64,000 bases of DNA from Pseudanabaena sp. Salubria-1 (GCA_023336205.1 JALQCR010000025.1:37997-101996), one strand, 5' to 3'; positions 16,073 through 25,795 are shown, counted from the stretch's first letter. Notes: a model not told the origin generated them from the letters alone. Numbers and translations: made by a program.

Positions 16073-18019
16073 ATGGCACTTTTTACACTGCGATCGCTCC
16101 GCAAAGATTTTGGCATCAAGGAAATCCTCAAGGATGCAAGTTTTAGCCTCGATGAAGGCGATAAAGTCGGACTGATTGGCACAAATGGTTCGGGAAAATC
16201 CACATTACTTAAAATGATCGCGGGGCTAGAACATAGTGATGGCGGTGAACTATGGGTAAATTCCAGCGCCAAAATCATCTATTTACCACAGCAGCCAGAC
16301 CTGAATGAAGAAAATACGGTCTTAGAACAGGTATTTGCCGATAGTGGCGAACAGATGTCATTAGTCAAGGAATATGAAGAAATTTCCGATAAGTTAACCC
16401 ACGGACATGGCGATATGGATCGGTTGCTAGAGCAACTATCGCGAGTATCTGAACGCATGGATCAGACGGGGGCTTGGGATTTGGAGACTAATGCCAAAAT
16501 TGTGTTAACTAAATTAGGAATTGATGACTTAGAAGCAAAAATCGGTAGCCTTTCGGGTGGATATCGCAAACGAATTGCGATCGCCTCAGCATTGCTCTCT
16601 GCACCTGATGTTTTATTAATGGATGAGCCGACCAACCATCTAGATGCGCTCTCGGTGGAATGGTTACAGAGCTATCTCAATCGCTATCGTGGTGCTTTAT
16701 TACTGATTACCCACGATCGCTATTTTCTAGATCGAGTTACCAATCGCATTATTGAAATTGATCGCGGCGACCTGTATACCTATTCGGGCAATTATTCCTA
16801 TTACTTAGAAAAAAAAGCCGAAGCTGAAGACTCGGCACAGAGTACGCAACGCAAACATGCGGGACTATTGCGAAGGGAATTGGAATGGCTAAAAAAAGGA
16901 CCAAAGGCGCGTAGCACCAAACAAAAAGCTCGTATTGATCGCGCCCATGATTTGCAAGCCATGGAATTTAAACAAGCCAATGCCAAGGTTGATATCACCA
17001 CCGCAGGAAGGCGCATCGGCAAAAAGGTTGTCGAACTCGATCGCATTAGTAAATCCTTTGGCGATCGCACTCTGATCAAGGATTTCTCCTATAACTTCAC
17101 ACCCGAAGATCGCATCGGCATTATTGGCTCCAATGGCGCTGGTAAATCCACACTGATGAATATGATCATCGGAAAGTTGCAGCCCGATGCGGGCACTGTA
17201 GAAATTGGCACGACGATCCATTTTGGCTATTTCGATCAACATTCTGACGATCTTGCTGAACATGGCAATCAGCGTGTGATTGACTACCTCAAAGATGTCT
17301 CTGAACTAGTCAAGACATCGGATGGGAGCGTCATTACCGCTTCGCAAATGTTAGAGCGATTTCTCTTCCCTGGTAATACGCAATATGCGCCGATCAATAA
17401 ACTTTCTGGTGGCGAAAAGCGGCGCTTATTCCTTCTCAAGGTCTTGATGGCAGCTCCGAACGTCTTGATCCTTGATGAACCGACTAACGACCTTGATGTA
17501 CAGACTCTCGCTGTATTAGAAGAATATCTCGAAGACTTTAATGGCTGTGTGATTGTAGTATCCCACGATCGCTATTTTCTTGATCGCACGGTTGAAATGG
17601 TGTTTTCCTTTGAGCCAGAAGGTGAAGTTCGCTTGTACCCTGGCAATTATTCTATCTATTTGGAATATAAAAAAGACGAAGCGGAGAAAGGCTCTAGTAA
17701 CGCAAAAGAGCAAGCTAATAAAGTTGTTAAAGAACAGAAATCGAGTAATGTTATCCCATCTGTGGCTGAAACTACTAAACCAAAAACTGAGTCCAAAAAG
17801 CCTTCTCAACTTTCTTACAAAGAGAAACGCGAGTATGAAGAACTGGAAGCTAAAATCCCCAAACTAGAGGAAGAAAAGACCCAAACCGAGAAAAAGCTCT
17901 ATCACAACCCGCCTACTGGTCATACAGAATTGCAGAAACTGTCTGATCGCTTAGCAGAATTAACTGTAGCGATCGATAAATCTACTGAGCGTTGGCTAGA
18001 ACTTGCCGAGCGTTTATAG
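16073..18019 (+). CDS. ABC-F family ATPase (Uup/EttA-like)
   Basis: A soluble protein with two ABC ATPase domains and no membrane segments. Domain 1 has Walker A GTNGSGKST, signature LSGGYRKR and Walker B LLMDEPTNHLD. Domain 2 has GSNGAGKST, LSGGEKRR and LILDEPTNDLD. The interdomain linker is basic (about residues 245-310), and the C-terminal 90 residues form the coiled-coil extension typical of Uup. ABC-F proteins act on ribosomes or on branched DNA rather than in transport. The 648-residue length is normal. An IS30 element is inserted at the last base of its stop codon. Confidence 0.92.
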   Translation: MALFTLRSLRKDFGIKEILKDASFSLDEGDKVGLIGTNGSGKSTLLKMIAGLEHSDGGELWVNSSAKIIYLPQQPDLNEENTVLEQVFADSGEQMSLVKEYEEISDKLTHGHGDMDRLLEQLSRVSERMDQTGAWDLETNAKIVLTKLGIDDLEAKIGSLSGGYRKRIAIASALLSAPDVLLMDEPTNHLDALSVEWLQSYLNRYRGALLLITHDRYFLDRVTNRIIEIDRGDLYTYSGNYSYYLEKKAEAEDSAQSTQRKHAGLLRRELEWLKKGPKARSTKQKARIDRAHDLQAMEFKQANAKVDITTAGRRIGKKVVELDRISKSFGDRTLIKDFSYNFTPEDRIGIIGSNGAGKSTLMNMIIGKLQPDAGTVEIGTTIHFGYFDQHSDDLAEHGNQRVIDYLKDVSELVKTSDGSVITASQMLERFLFPGNTQYAPINKLSGGEKRRLFLLKVLMAAPNVLILDEPTNDLDVQTLAVLEEYLEDFNGCVIVVSHDRYFLDRTVEMVFSFEPEGEVRLYPGNYSIYLEYKKDEAEKGSSNAKEQANKVVKEQKSSNVIPSVAETTKPKTESKKPSQLSYKEKREYEELEAKIPKLEEEKTQTEKKLYHNPPTGHTELQKLSDRLAELTVAIDKSTERWLELAERL

Positions 18020-18021
18020 TT

Positions 18022-19108
18022 CGCCAATTCAAGGATGAAATGCAACGGGTTCTGATGAAGCAAAGAATACTTCGTAAGGAGTACGATAGTCAAGTGATTT
18101 TCTGGGTCTGTGATTGATCAAATTCACTGCCTTCTGAAAGTCCTCTTCTTTCACGATTTTAAAGTTTGTACTTTTGGGATAGAACTCTCTAATTAATCCA
18201 TTGGTGTGTTCATTCAATCCACGTTCCCATGAATGATATGGATTCGCAAAGAAGGTCTCTAGTTTCAATCTTTCAGATAGCTTCTCATGCCCACAGAATT
18301 CTCTTCCATTATCAAAGGTCATTGTCTTTCGAGATGTTGATTCTATAGGCTCAAATAGATTGAATGTCACTCTGTTGATCTCATCCATCGTCTTGTTCTT
18401 AGCTAGTCCAGCAAGTAAATACTTCGATGCTTTATCAACATGCGTAACTACGATACCTGTGTGGTTGCACCCGATTACCGTATCACTTTCCCAATGTCCA
18501 ATCTCTGTTTTTAAATCTGCAATCTTCGGTCGATTCTCTATCCCTACCCTATTGGGAATGCCACCTCGCTTCTGATGGCGACCTTTGCGCCTTCGTTGCT
18601 TTTGCTTCTGCCTCAGATATTGTTGATATATTCCCATCTCTTGATGGTTTGCATAGATCATCAGATAAATCGTCTCATAGCTGATTTTACCTAGCCCCTC
18701 CCTTTCCATTCTCCCTGCTAGTTGCTCTGGGCTGTGGTGTTGCTCTAACCGTTGTTTGACTTCGGCGATCGTCTCAGCACTGATGCTCTGAAATCTTACC
18801 TTTGCTTGTTTCCGTCTTGCTTTCATCAGGGCAACCGCAGTATCTGGCAAATAGCCAATCTGTCGCTCGTCTGTATTGCGCGATAACTCTCTTGAAATCG
18901 TACTTTTGTTTCGCTTCAAGCGACGACCTATCTCTGATACAGATAATTGCTCAATTACTCTTAGTTTATACAGTTCACTTCTTTCTGTGGTGGTAAGATG
19001 GACAAAGCTCATGAGGGTATCCTAATTATTGTGATTAATATCAGAATATCCTTATGAGTCCCTTTACGCAAAGATCTCTAGGTGTTGCATTTCATCCTTG
19101 AATTGGCG
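18022..19108. mobile_element. IS30-family insertion sequence, 1087 bp
   Basis: The ends are perfect inverted repeats CGCCAATTCAAGGATGAAAT extended by GCAAC. The 3-bp target duplication GTT lies at 18019-18021 and 19109-19111. The single transposase gene is intact. The target lies at the stop codon of the ABC-F gene, whose reading frame is unchanged. Confidence 0.93.
18029..19012 (-). CDS. IS30 family transposase
   Basis: 327 residues, full length. The N-terminal HTH (LTTTERSELYKLRVIEQLS and RRLKRNKSTISREL) is the IS30 DNA-binding domain. The DDE catalytic core has HWESDTVIG (first D), MTFDNGREFCGHE (second D) and ANPYHSWERGLNEHTNGLIREF with the catalytic glutamate. No frameshift is seen, so the element may be active. 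Confidence 0.95.
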   Translation of the reverse strand: MSFVHLTTTERSELYKLRVIEQLSVSEIGRRLKRNKSTISRELSRNTDERQIGYLPDTAVALMKARRKQAKVRFQSISAETIAEVKQRLEQHHSPEQLAGRMEREGLGKISYETIYLMIYANHQEMGIYQQYLRQKQKQRRRKGRHQKRGGIPNRVGIENRPKIADLKTEIGHWESDTVIGCNHTGIVVTHVDKASKYLLAGLAKNKTMDEINRVTFNLFEPIESTSRKTMTFDNGREFCGHEKLSERLKLETFFANPYHSWERGLNEHTNGLIREFYPKSTNFKIVKEEDFQKAVNLINHRPRKSLDYRTPYEVFFASSEPVAFHP

Positions 19109-19113
19109 GTTTT

Positions 19114-19288
19114 TAAGTAGCTAGACATAATTAGTGACAGATCAAACCCCGTAAGGTTACGCCCCTATGGGGCGTAACCTTACTTTAACTTATAAAAGTA
19201 TCGTCACACTTTTATAAGTTAAAAGCCAAATCCTGTAAGGGTTTTAAAAGCACAAAATGGCTACGCCATTTTGTGCTTTTGTATTACT
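19114..19288. repeat. Composite of a truncated TAAGTAG MITE and an ATACCAA-family copy
   Basis: 19114 starts TAAGTAGCTAGACATAATTA and continues into the palindrome GTAAGGTTACGCCCC/GGGGCGTAACCTTAC, but the usual right terminus GTACTTA is missing. From about 19193 the sequence becomes the second repeat family (TTATAAAAGTG hairpin, AAATCCTGTAAGGGTTTT, CACAAAATGGC hairpin). The left end lies 6 bp from the IS30 end. Confidence 0.7.
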
Positions 19289-19423
19289 ATGCAATTTATA
19301 CATTGCTTACATCTAAAATTACAGGACATCACTGAATACTCAGTATAAATACTGATTTTCTGTATTTATAAAGCCTGTCACTAAGTGTCTATCCGCTATA
19401 TTTGTTATATCTTTCGCAAAATG

Positions 19424-19618
19424 TAAGTAGATGGACATAATTAACAACAAACCCAAATCCGCAGGGTTTGCCTCTGCGGGGGGTGTTTACAGTGCATTGC
19501 GCTCAAACCCAAACCAAGAAGATTTTTGAAAGTATGGCTTTGCAACACTTTCAAAAATCTTCTTGTGATTTGTTTGATTGGCAATTGCTGCAAGTAATTG
19601 ATTCTGCACAGGTACTTA
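19424..19618. repeat. TAAGTAG/GTACTTA MITE carrying a second nested repeat
   Basis: The termini TAAGTAGATGGACATAATTA and GATTCTGCACAGGTACTTA match the 103-bp family, but this copy is 195 bp long. The extra interior, about 19480-19605, matches a hairpin unit at 39782-39885 (GCGCTCAAACC, AAACCAAGAA, AAATCTTCTTG, GGCAATTGC). One palindromic element therefore appears to have entered another. Together with 19114-19288 this fills the 525-bp gap before the MASE1 gene. Confidence 0.75.
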
Positions 19619-19638
19619 TGAGAGCCTAAAAATAATCC

Positions 19639-20403
19639 TTGAAATGGCAACGCCATTTTAGCGATTCCCAAAGCTTTACGAGCGAACAAACAAATAGCTT
19701 CACCCCAAAAATAGCCTTGACTAATAATCACCCATCAACCCAAATAGCACCTAATAGCTCAAGGTGGAAGCTGGCTCATTTTGGGATAGAACTTAAAAAT
19801 CCTCGCTATTGGTTTGAGGTAATTGGCATCGCGATCGCCTATTTTGCATCCTCTTGGATAATTGCTAATACTATCCCTAGACTTTATGGTCCTTCTCCTG
19901 TCTGGCCAGGAGCGGGGTTTAATGTAGGGTTACTTTTAGCGTTTGGGCGATCGCGATGGTTAGGCGTTTTTTTAGGCATCCTATTTTTTAACCTTCATCG
20001 AAACTGGTTAACTGTTTTAATTCCAGCATTAGGATCAAGCATTGGTTCCACCATTGGCACATTGATCACCGTTTCACTGATATTAAGATTTACGCGCACA
20101 ACTTACCCCTTCCATCAAGTTCGCCATGTAGTTATGTTTTCTCTATGTTCCCTATTTAGTGGAACCATCTTCCAGACCATTACGGGCACTGGCATATATA
20201 TTCTCACTAAACGATATGAGGGGAATTTCCTACAAGATTTTTTCTTGCCATGGTGGATTGGGGATTCGATAGGGGTGTTGATTTTTGCATCTATCGCCTT
20301 AACATGGCTGCGATCGCATCGAGACAATACGATCAAATCTTGGCTAAATTGGGAAGTAGTTATTGCGATAAGTAGTTTAACTGAGATCTTGCACCATTCC
20401 TGA
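19639..20403 (+). pseudogene. MASE1 hybrid histidine kinase, N-terminal fragment cut by an IS
   Basis: This fragment carries most of the MASE1 membrane sensor domain: helices from EVIGIAIAYFASSWIIA onward, the MASE1 signature PSPVWPGAGFNVGLLL, and DFFLPWWIGDSIGVLIFASIAL. The native sequence ends at VVIAISSL (20380). The last residues are encoded by the IS. The frame opens with TTG near 19639 and no good ATG is seen, so the original 5' end may have been altered by the adjacent MITE. Removing the IS and one TTAA joins it in frame to the fragment beginning ILVAYFSFYQ at 21643. Confidence 0.85.
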
Positions 20404-21638
20404 AAGAGTTAAGTAGGAATGGGTTTGAGAATAATTTCAAACCCATGACGAGCAGCAATATCGGCACTAATTTGGAGATACCTAAGAAGTTTCAACCAAA
20501 GGACAGAAGGAAATAAAACGGAAAGTGTCAAATCACAGGTAGCTTTCCAGTCCAAGACAGGAGGACTCGACCATTGATCAATCCAATGGGCCAAAAGATA
20601 AGCAAGCAGAGAGAGGATAAGCCAACGATAAACACCAAGTTTTGTAGATTGCCCAAAACAATGCAAACCAAAGCGATGTTTGATGGTTTTGAAGAATCCC
20701 TCAATCGCCCAACGCTTACGACCTAACATCACCAGATAAGCACCAGAATAAGGATGAGAAGAGACAACAAAGCGTAACTCCCGTTTACTATCAGCTCTTT
20801 TGAGCCAAAACCAAGAGATCGTCAAAGGCTGAGTTAGCCCTTCTAGCAAAATTTGTTGTCCACGTTTGCCATGACGATAAAGTTGTTTGACTGTACGGCC
20901 ATCTTGAAGTTTACGATTGTTGCGTACACCGACAACGATGCGCCAAGTCTTGGCGCGGACAGTATTGAAAAACTTCACCGTACTAAACTCAGTATCAGCA
21001 AGGACAATCACAGTCTTGCCTTGGGTTAGTTGCTTGGGTACTGTCCCCAATAACTTACAAGCTAAGTCAGAGGGACTGGGGTATCCTTTGCCGCGCCATA
21101 CTCTAAAACTCCATGGTACGCGCCACTCTCCATAGACCAGATACAGTACAACCAGATGTAGTCCTCGCTTTCCGTTTAGTATTCTCACCCATGGGTCTGG
21201 TTCGTTTTGGGTGGGATTGCTCAAATGTAAAAACTTGCCGCTTTTTTCTAGGGTAGTCAAGTCTATCAGTATCTTTAATGGCACTTGTTTCGATGGGCGA
21301 TGCTTGGCGATTTGTCCCAAAATAGCCTGCCGTGTTGACCGAATTACTGCTCTCGTTGACCAGTTATAGTGATTGAGAAATCGGCTGAGTGCACTCGCTG
21401 ATTTTATCTGTGTATGTTCTGGATAAGGATGCCTTTGTGCTTCGAGAAATAGTCCTAGTATTGCATTGAGACTTGCTGTTTGATACACACTTGGCATCAA
21501 ACACAGAAGACTATACACTAGCCCTTGGGCGTGCTTAACGATGCTTTCCATGCTCGTTATTTAATTTACTACTACGCCCTTTTTTTCACATTTCTGCTCT
21601 TTCTGCAACCCCTTTTCTTGAATGGTGCAAGATCTCAG
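20381..21638. mobile_element. 1258-bp IS (IS4-like DDE) inside the MASE1 kinase gene
   Basis: The terminal inverted repeats are CTGAGATCTTGCACCATTC at the left and GAATGGTGCAAGATCTCAG at the right. TTAA is duplicated at 20377-20380 and 21639-21642. Deleting the element and one TTAA restores a continuous MASE1 reading frame through ISSLILVAYF. Confidence 0.92.
20409..21551 (-). CDS. DDE transposase (IS4-like, DDE_Tnp_1 type)
   Basis: 380 residues, intact. Catalytic residues lie in LIDLTTLEKSGKF (first D), IVLADTEFSTVKFF (second D) and RWAIEGFFKTIKHRFGL (E, the YREK-like region). An N-terminal helical DNA-binding segment precedes them (residues about 1-100, with SALSRFLNHYNWS). It occupies almost the whole element, so the copy is potentially active. 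Confidence 0.9.
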   Translation of the reverse strand: MESIVKHAQGLVYSLLCLMPSVYQTASLNAILGLFLEAQRHPYPEHTQIKSASALSRFLNHYNWSTRAVIRSTRQAILGQIAKHRPSKQVPLKILIDLTTLEKSGKFLHLSNPTQNEPDPWVRILNGKRGLHLVVLYLVYGEWRVPWSFRVWRGKGYPSPSDLACKLLGTVPKQLTQGKTVIVLADTEFSTVKFFNTVRAKTWRIVVGVRNNRKLQDGRTVKQLYRHGKRGQQILLEGLTQPLTISWFWLKRADSKRELRFVVSSHPYSGAYLVMLGRKRWAIEGFFKTIKHRFGLHCFGQSTKLGVYRWLILSLLAYLLAHWIDQWSSPPVLDWKATCDLTLSVLFPSVLWLKLLRYLQISADIAARHGFEIILKPIPT

Positions 21639-23489
21639 TTAATCTTAGTTGCCTATTTCTCCTTTTATCAAAGCCAACCTATAGAATATTTGCTATTACC
21701 ACCATTACTCTGGTCAGCTTTTCGTTTTGGGGCAAAGATAACTACATTGCTGATCATGATTGTTAGCATGACAGCCTCTGTAGCAACGGCATATAAGTTT
21801 GGAGTCTTTTATAAAGCGATAGGTCAGGGAGATTCGCTGTTATTACTGCAAATCTTTATGGGTGTAATCGCTTTGACTACAATGATCACTATTGCCATTG
21901 TGGAAGAAAACCGTAAAGCAAACTTGAGCTTGCAAAGAGCTAATGCCGATTTAGAGCAAAGGGTGCTTGAGCGTACTAGTGCTCTGCGTCAAAGTGAAGC
22001 TAAGGCTCTAGAACTAGCGTCTAAAGCTGAATCTGCTAATCAAGCTAAAAGTGCTTTCATTGCCAATATGAGCCATGAACTGCGATCGCCACTAAATGCA
22101 GTACTTGGATTTTCGCAAATGATGATGAGAGCGAAGAATTTAACAGCAGAACATTATGAAAGCGTCAGTATTATTAATCAAAGCGGTGATTACCTGTTAA
22201 CACTTATTAACAACATTCTTGACCTATCAAAAATTGAAGCAGGTAAAACAACTCTAAATTTACAAACTTTTGATCTAGATCATTTGTTAGATGACATCGA
22301 AGATATGCTCCAACTAAGCGCATTCAACGCTGGAATTAATCTAATTTTTGAGCGTGATGTCAATGTCCCCAAATATATCTGTACTGATCAAGTCAAGTTG
22401 CGCCAAGTCCTGATCAATTTGATTGGCAATGGGATCAAATTTACTAAGAAGGGCTCGGTTTCTGTTTTTGTTACCAATGCTGGTCAGTCTAAAAATATAT
22501 CGGTTGAAACTTTAGCGGAAACTTTAGAATCTTCATCAGATGATAAATGCATCCTCAATTTCAGCATTTGCGATACAGGAGAGGGTATTGCCGATGAAGA
22601 ATTGTCCGAATTATTTATATCCTTTTCTCAAGCTCAAGCAGGACGTGAAAAGCAAGAAGGCACAGGCTTAGGCTTAGCAATTAGCCGCAGGTTTGTGCAG
22701 TTGATGGGTGGTGAGATCTCAGTTACTAGTGAACTTGGCAAAGGTTCTACTTTCCAGTTTCAGATTCACGCGCAACTTGGTAAAGAGATTGTTAGTGATC
22801 CTAACGAAAAAAGACGAGCATTAGCCCTTGCTCCTGAGCAACCCAATTACAAAATCTTAGTTGTGGATGATAAACCCGTTAATTGTCAATTGTTAGTAAA
22901 ACTACTAAGACCGATGGGCTTTGAAGTCCAAGAAGCTAACAATGGACAAGAGGCGATCGCCATCTGGGATCAGTGGGAGCCACACTTAATCTGGATGGAT
23001 ATGCGAATGCCAGTCATGGACGGCTATGAAGCGACAAAATACATCAAGTCCACAATTAAAGGCAATGCTACTGCTGTGATCGCGTTAACAGCCAGTGTAT
23101 TAGAAGAAGAAAAAGCGATCGTGCTCTCAGTAGGTTGCGACGACTTCATCCGCAAGCCATTTAAAGAACACATAATTTTTGATACTCTTGCCAAACATTT
23201 AGGAGTGAAGTACACTTACGAAAATATTCAGTATAATGGGCAGAAAAATCATTTTTTGCCAGAAATATCCCTGTCTCCCGAAAATTTAAAAGTCATGCCA
23301 GATAGCTGGATTATGCAATTATATAGATCTTCCCTTGAAGCTGATAAAAATATTGTTATAAACTTAATTGGGGAAATTCCAGAAAACGAAACTTTCTTAG
23401 TGCGATCGCTAACTAAGTTGGTACATAATTTCCAATTTGATAAATTAATTGATCTAACGGAGCCTTTACTTTCAAAGTATATTGAATAA
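21525..23489 (+). pseudogene. MASE1 hybrid histidine kinase, C-terminal fragment
   Basis: The reading frame now starts inside the IS. Host sequence begins at ILVAYFSFYQ (21643). After the last MASE1 helices (YLLLPPLLWSAFRFGA and a long hydrophobic stretch) come a coiled linker, HisKA with NMSHELRSPLNAVL, HATPase with QEGTGLGLAISRR, and a C-terminal REC with WMDMRMPVMDGYE. About 100 residues follow REC without a clear Hpt motif. The catalytic parts are intact, so a truncated kinase could still be made if transcribed from the IS. The next gene (23526) encodes a response regulator and is broken too. Confidence 0.85.
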
Positions 23490-23525
23490 CGCTTTGCGTT
23501 CTGATTAAATCTGCAAAATTAATTC

Positions 23526-23804
23526 ATGAACTATAACCATTCGCTAGAAATAACGGGCAATATCCTTTTAGTAGATGATCTGCCAGAAAATTTACAACTA
23601 CTAAGTGATTTACTAGTAACACTTGGCTATAGTGTCCGTAGCGTTACTAGTGGTCGAATGGCTCTTAAAACCGCGAAGGTAAAACGACCAGATCTAATTC
23701 TTCTAGATATCAAGATGCCAGAGATGGATGGATATCAAGTCTGCCAAGCTCTCAAAGACGATCTAGATTGGCTCTTCTGGGTTCATGGGGATAAGCACAG
23801 CTAA
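23526..23804 (+). pseudogene. Response regulator, N-terminal receiver fragment cut by a MITE
   Basis: 92 residues. It carries most of a receiver domain: LLVDDLPENLQLLSDLL, phospho-acceptor D in LLDIKMPEMDGYQVC. The frame then runs into the 134-bp element and stops. It starts 37 bp after the MASE1 kinase and was probably in its operon. Removing the element and one 8-bp repeat restores KDDLDLRDIPVIF, continuous with the next fragment. Confidence 0.85.
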
Positions 23805-23903
23805 TAGTAATCAGAATCCTCTCGGAGCAACAGTTACAGCCCTACCATGTCGCCAATAATTGTATCGATACTGTACCATTTACCCCTCAAACCCAGATGA
23901 GCC
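23770..23903. mobile_element. 134-bp MITE with GGCTC termini and 8-bp target duplication
   Basis: The ends GGCTCTTCTGGGTTCATGGG and CCCCTCAAACCCAGATGAGCC are imperfect inverted repeats. The target duplication TCTAGATT lies at 23762-23769 and 23904-23911. A second copy of identical length, in opposite orientation, lies at 47435-47568 with its own 8-bp duplication. There is no coding capacity. The element is presumably mobilised by a transposase encoded elsewhere. Confidence 0.93.
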
Positions 23904-24498
23904 TCTAGATTTACGAGATATCCCTGTAATTTTTATTAGCTCTTTAGATGATGTCTTTGATAAAGTAAAAGCTTTTTGGTCTGGAGGGGTTGATTATATT
24001 TGCAAACCTTTTCAAAGCGAGGAGGTATTAGTTCGTGTCGAAAATCAATTGACAATTCAGCGCCAGAAACGGTTATTGCAAGACGAAATCGCTAGGCATA
24101 AAGAAACTGAAGAAATGTTGTATCAGTCTAGAGCTTTAGTCACTAGCGTTTTAAATAGTGTGTCTGATGGTATTGCGGCTATGCAGGCAGTTCGCGATCC
24201 AATTACTGGCAACATCATGGATTTTCGTTGCTTAATCTTAAATCCGATGATATCAAGAATATTTGATCGCTGCCGAGAGGATTTAATTGGTAAATTAGTG
24301 CTAAGGAGATTTCTTGAAAAATTTAACCGCCAACTGTTTGACCGATTAATTAATGTTGTAGAGACTGGGGTGACTCTAGATGAAGAGCTCTACTATTCTT
24401 CAGAACCTGTTGGTTGGTACCATGTCATAGCCATCAAGTTAGGTGATGGCTTTACAATCACGATTAGAGATATTTCTGCTAAGAAACAACGTGAATAA
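23860..24498 (+). pseudogene. Response regulator, C-terminal fragment (REC end plus PAS-like domain)
   Basis: Host sequence resumes at LDLRDIPVIFISSLDD and includes the receiver's conserved lysine in YICKPF. After a coiled segment (QRQKRLLQDEIARHKETEE) comes a PAS-like domain (LNSVSDGIAAMQAVRD to FTITIRDISAKKQRE). It ends where a downstream output domain such as GGDEF or HisKA would be expected. The original protein may therefore have been a REC-PAS adaptor or was already shortened. The first residues are MITE-encoded. Confidence 0.8.
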
Positions 24499-24621
24499 GG
24501 TGATTTCCCACTAAGATTTACCCCACCCTAACCCTCCCCTTGCAAAGGGGAGGGAACAAGATTTCTAGTTTCTCCCCCTTTGCAAGGGGGAATTAAAGGG
24601 GGTAATTCCAACTTTTATCAA
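24497..24621. repeat. About 125-bp palindromic repeat, AAGGTGATTTC/AACTTTTATC family
   Basis: Contains CCCTCCCCTTGCAAAGGGG, GAACAAGATTTCTAG and CCCCTTTGCAAGGGGG. A copy lies in reverse at 39038-39155 and a shorter one at 55190-55288. Similarity runs from AAGGTGATTTC to CCAACTTTTATCAA. Confidence 0.85.
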
Positions 24622-24649
24622 GATGATGGGAGATTCTTTACGAGAAATG

Positions 24650-24692
24650 TCCTAAAAAAGGGGCTGTGCAAAGCACAGCCCCTTTTTTAGGA
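24650..24692 (-). terminator. Terminator of thiE
   Basis: The perfect stem CCTAAAAAAGGGGCTGTGC/GCACAGCCCCTTTTTTAGG with an AAA apex overlaps the thiE stop. Confidence 0.85.
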
Positions 24693-25742
24693 GCTAAACA
24701 AAAGCGATCGCATTTGTTTAGCTATGAGATCAGGATGTTCGGCTTTCATTAAGGCGCGAACTACCGCAACACGTTTAGCACCCGCCGAGATCGCAGCTTC
24801 TAAATTATGTTCATCAAGTCCACCGATCGCGAACCAAGGAATGTTGATATTCTCAGCAGCGTAGTTGACATACTCATGACCAGACGCAGCCTTGTTTGGC
24901 TTTGTGGGTGTGGCATGAACGGGACCAATACCGACATAATCAACTTTATTATTTAGCGCAATTTCTAGTTCTTGGGGATTCGTGGTTGACTGCCCAATAA
25001 TGTATTGCGACGCATCGCCACCATGCGCATTTAAAATTTGGCGCACAGCGGAAACGGGCAGATCTGTCTGACCCACATGGATACCATCAGCTCCCACCGC
25101 GATCGCAATATCAACGCGATCATTAACTAGAAATAAAGCATCGTATTTATGACAAATTTCGCAAAGTTGTTGGGCGATCGCATAGCGAGTTCCATCCTCA
25201 CCATCCTTTTGACGATACTGCACAATCTGCACACCGCCTTGGAGAGCCGACTCCACAACGGAGACAATATTCTCTACAGGCATTGTCACCAGATATAAAC
25301 TTGCAGCTTGTAATTTTTGGCGACGGATTTCACCAATATTGGTAACTTCATGGGTCAGTAATTGACTCTCAAGGGTGTAGACCTGATAGCGCATTTGTTT
25401 CATCGCTTCTCCCATCGAGGGATCAACGACTTTGCTATATTCTTCTAAAACCCTGAGGGCTTCTTGTAAGCGTCCCATATTCGCTCTGAGGACAGCTTGG
25501 ACATCAGCACGAACAGATTCATTTGCATGGCTCAACCCTGTGGCGGGATCGTCGGGAGTATTACGGGCGAGACGAAATTCTTCTTTGTGCCATTGTGCGA
25601 GTTCTTGGCGCATGTGTTTGCAGCGATCGCAAAAGCTCACTTCCTCTATGCCAAAACGACACCATTCTTCAATGGTTCGTAAAGCTTCACGGGCGCGATC
25701 GAGGTTAGCATCGAGGATGCGGTAAATGATTTGTTGAGACAT
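24687..25742 (-). CDS. thiE: Thiamine phosphate synthase with N-terminal cyanobacterial extension
   Basis: ThiE couples the pyrimidine pyrophosphate and thiazole phosphate to make thiamine phosphate. The C-terminal two thirds (about 150-345) form the TIM barrel: SLYLVTMP, QIVQYRQKDG, LFLVNDRVDIAIAVGADGIHVGQTDLP, IIGQSTTN, YVGIGPVHATPTK and WFAIGGLD. Residues 1-140, starting YRILDANLDRAREALRTIEEW and containing CDRCKHMR, form the helical N-terminal domain shared by cyanobacterial ThiE proteins. The total of 351 residues is typical of this longer form. Confidence 0.94.
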   Translation of the reverse strand: MSQQIIYRILDANLDRAREALRTIEEWCRFGIEEVSFCDRCKHMRQELAQWHKEEFRLARNTPDDPATGLSHANESVRADVQAVLRANMGRLQEALRVLEEYSKVVDPSMGEAMKQMRYQVYTLESQLLTHEVTNIGEIRRQKLQAASLYLVTMPVENIVSVVESALQGGVQIVQYRQKDGEDGTRYAIAQQLCEICHKYDALFLVNDRVDIAIAVGADGIHVGQTDLPVSAVRQILNAHGGDASQYIIGQSTTNPQELEIALNNKVDYVGIGPVHATPTKPNKAASGHEYVNYAAENINIPWFAIGGLDEHNLEAAISAGAKRVAVVRALMKAEHPDLIAKQMRSLLFSS

Positions 25743-25756
25743 ATAAACAAAGGGTG

Positions 25757-25787
25757 CTATGCAAAAGTAGAACGACGCGCTACTTTT
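25757..25787 (-). other. Hairpin between thiE and the upstream 25796 gene
   Basis: The 10-bp stem GCAAAAGTAG/CTACTTTTGC lies 9-14 bp after the stop codon of the 561-residue protein gene. It may act as a partial terminator before thiE, which starts 53 bp further on. Confidence 0.5.
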
Positions 25788-25795
25788 GCATTTGG

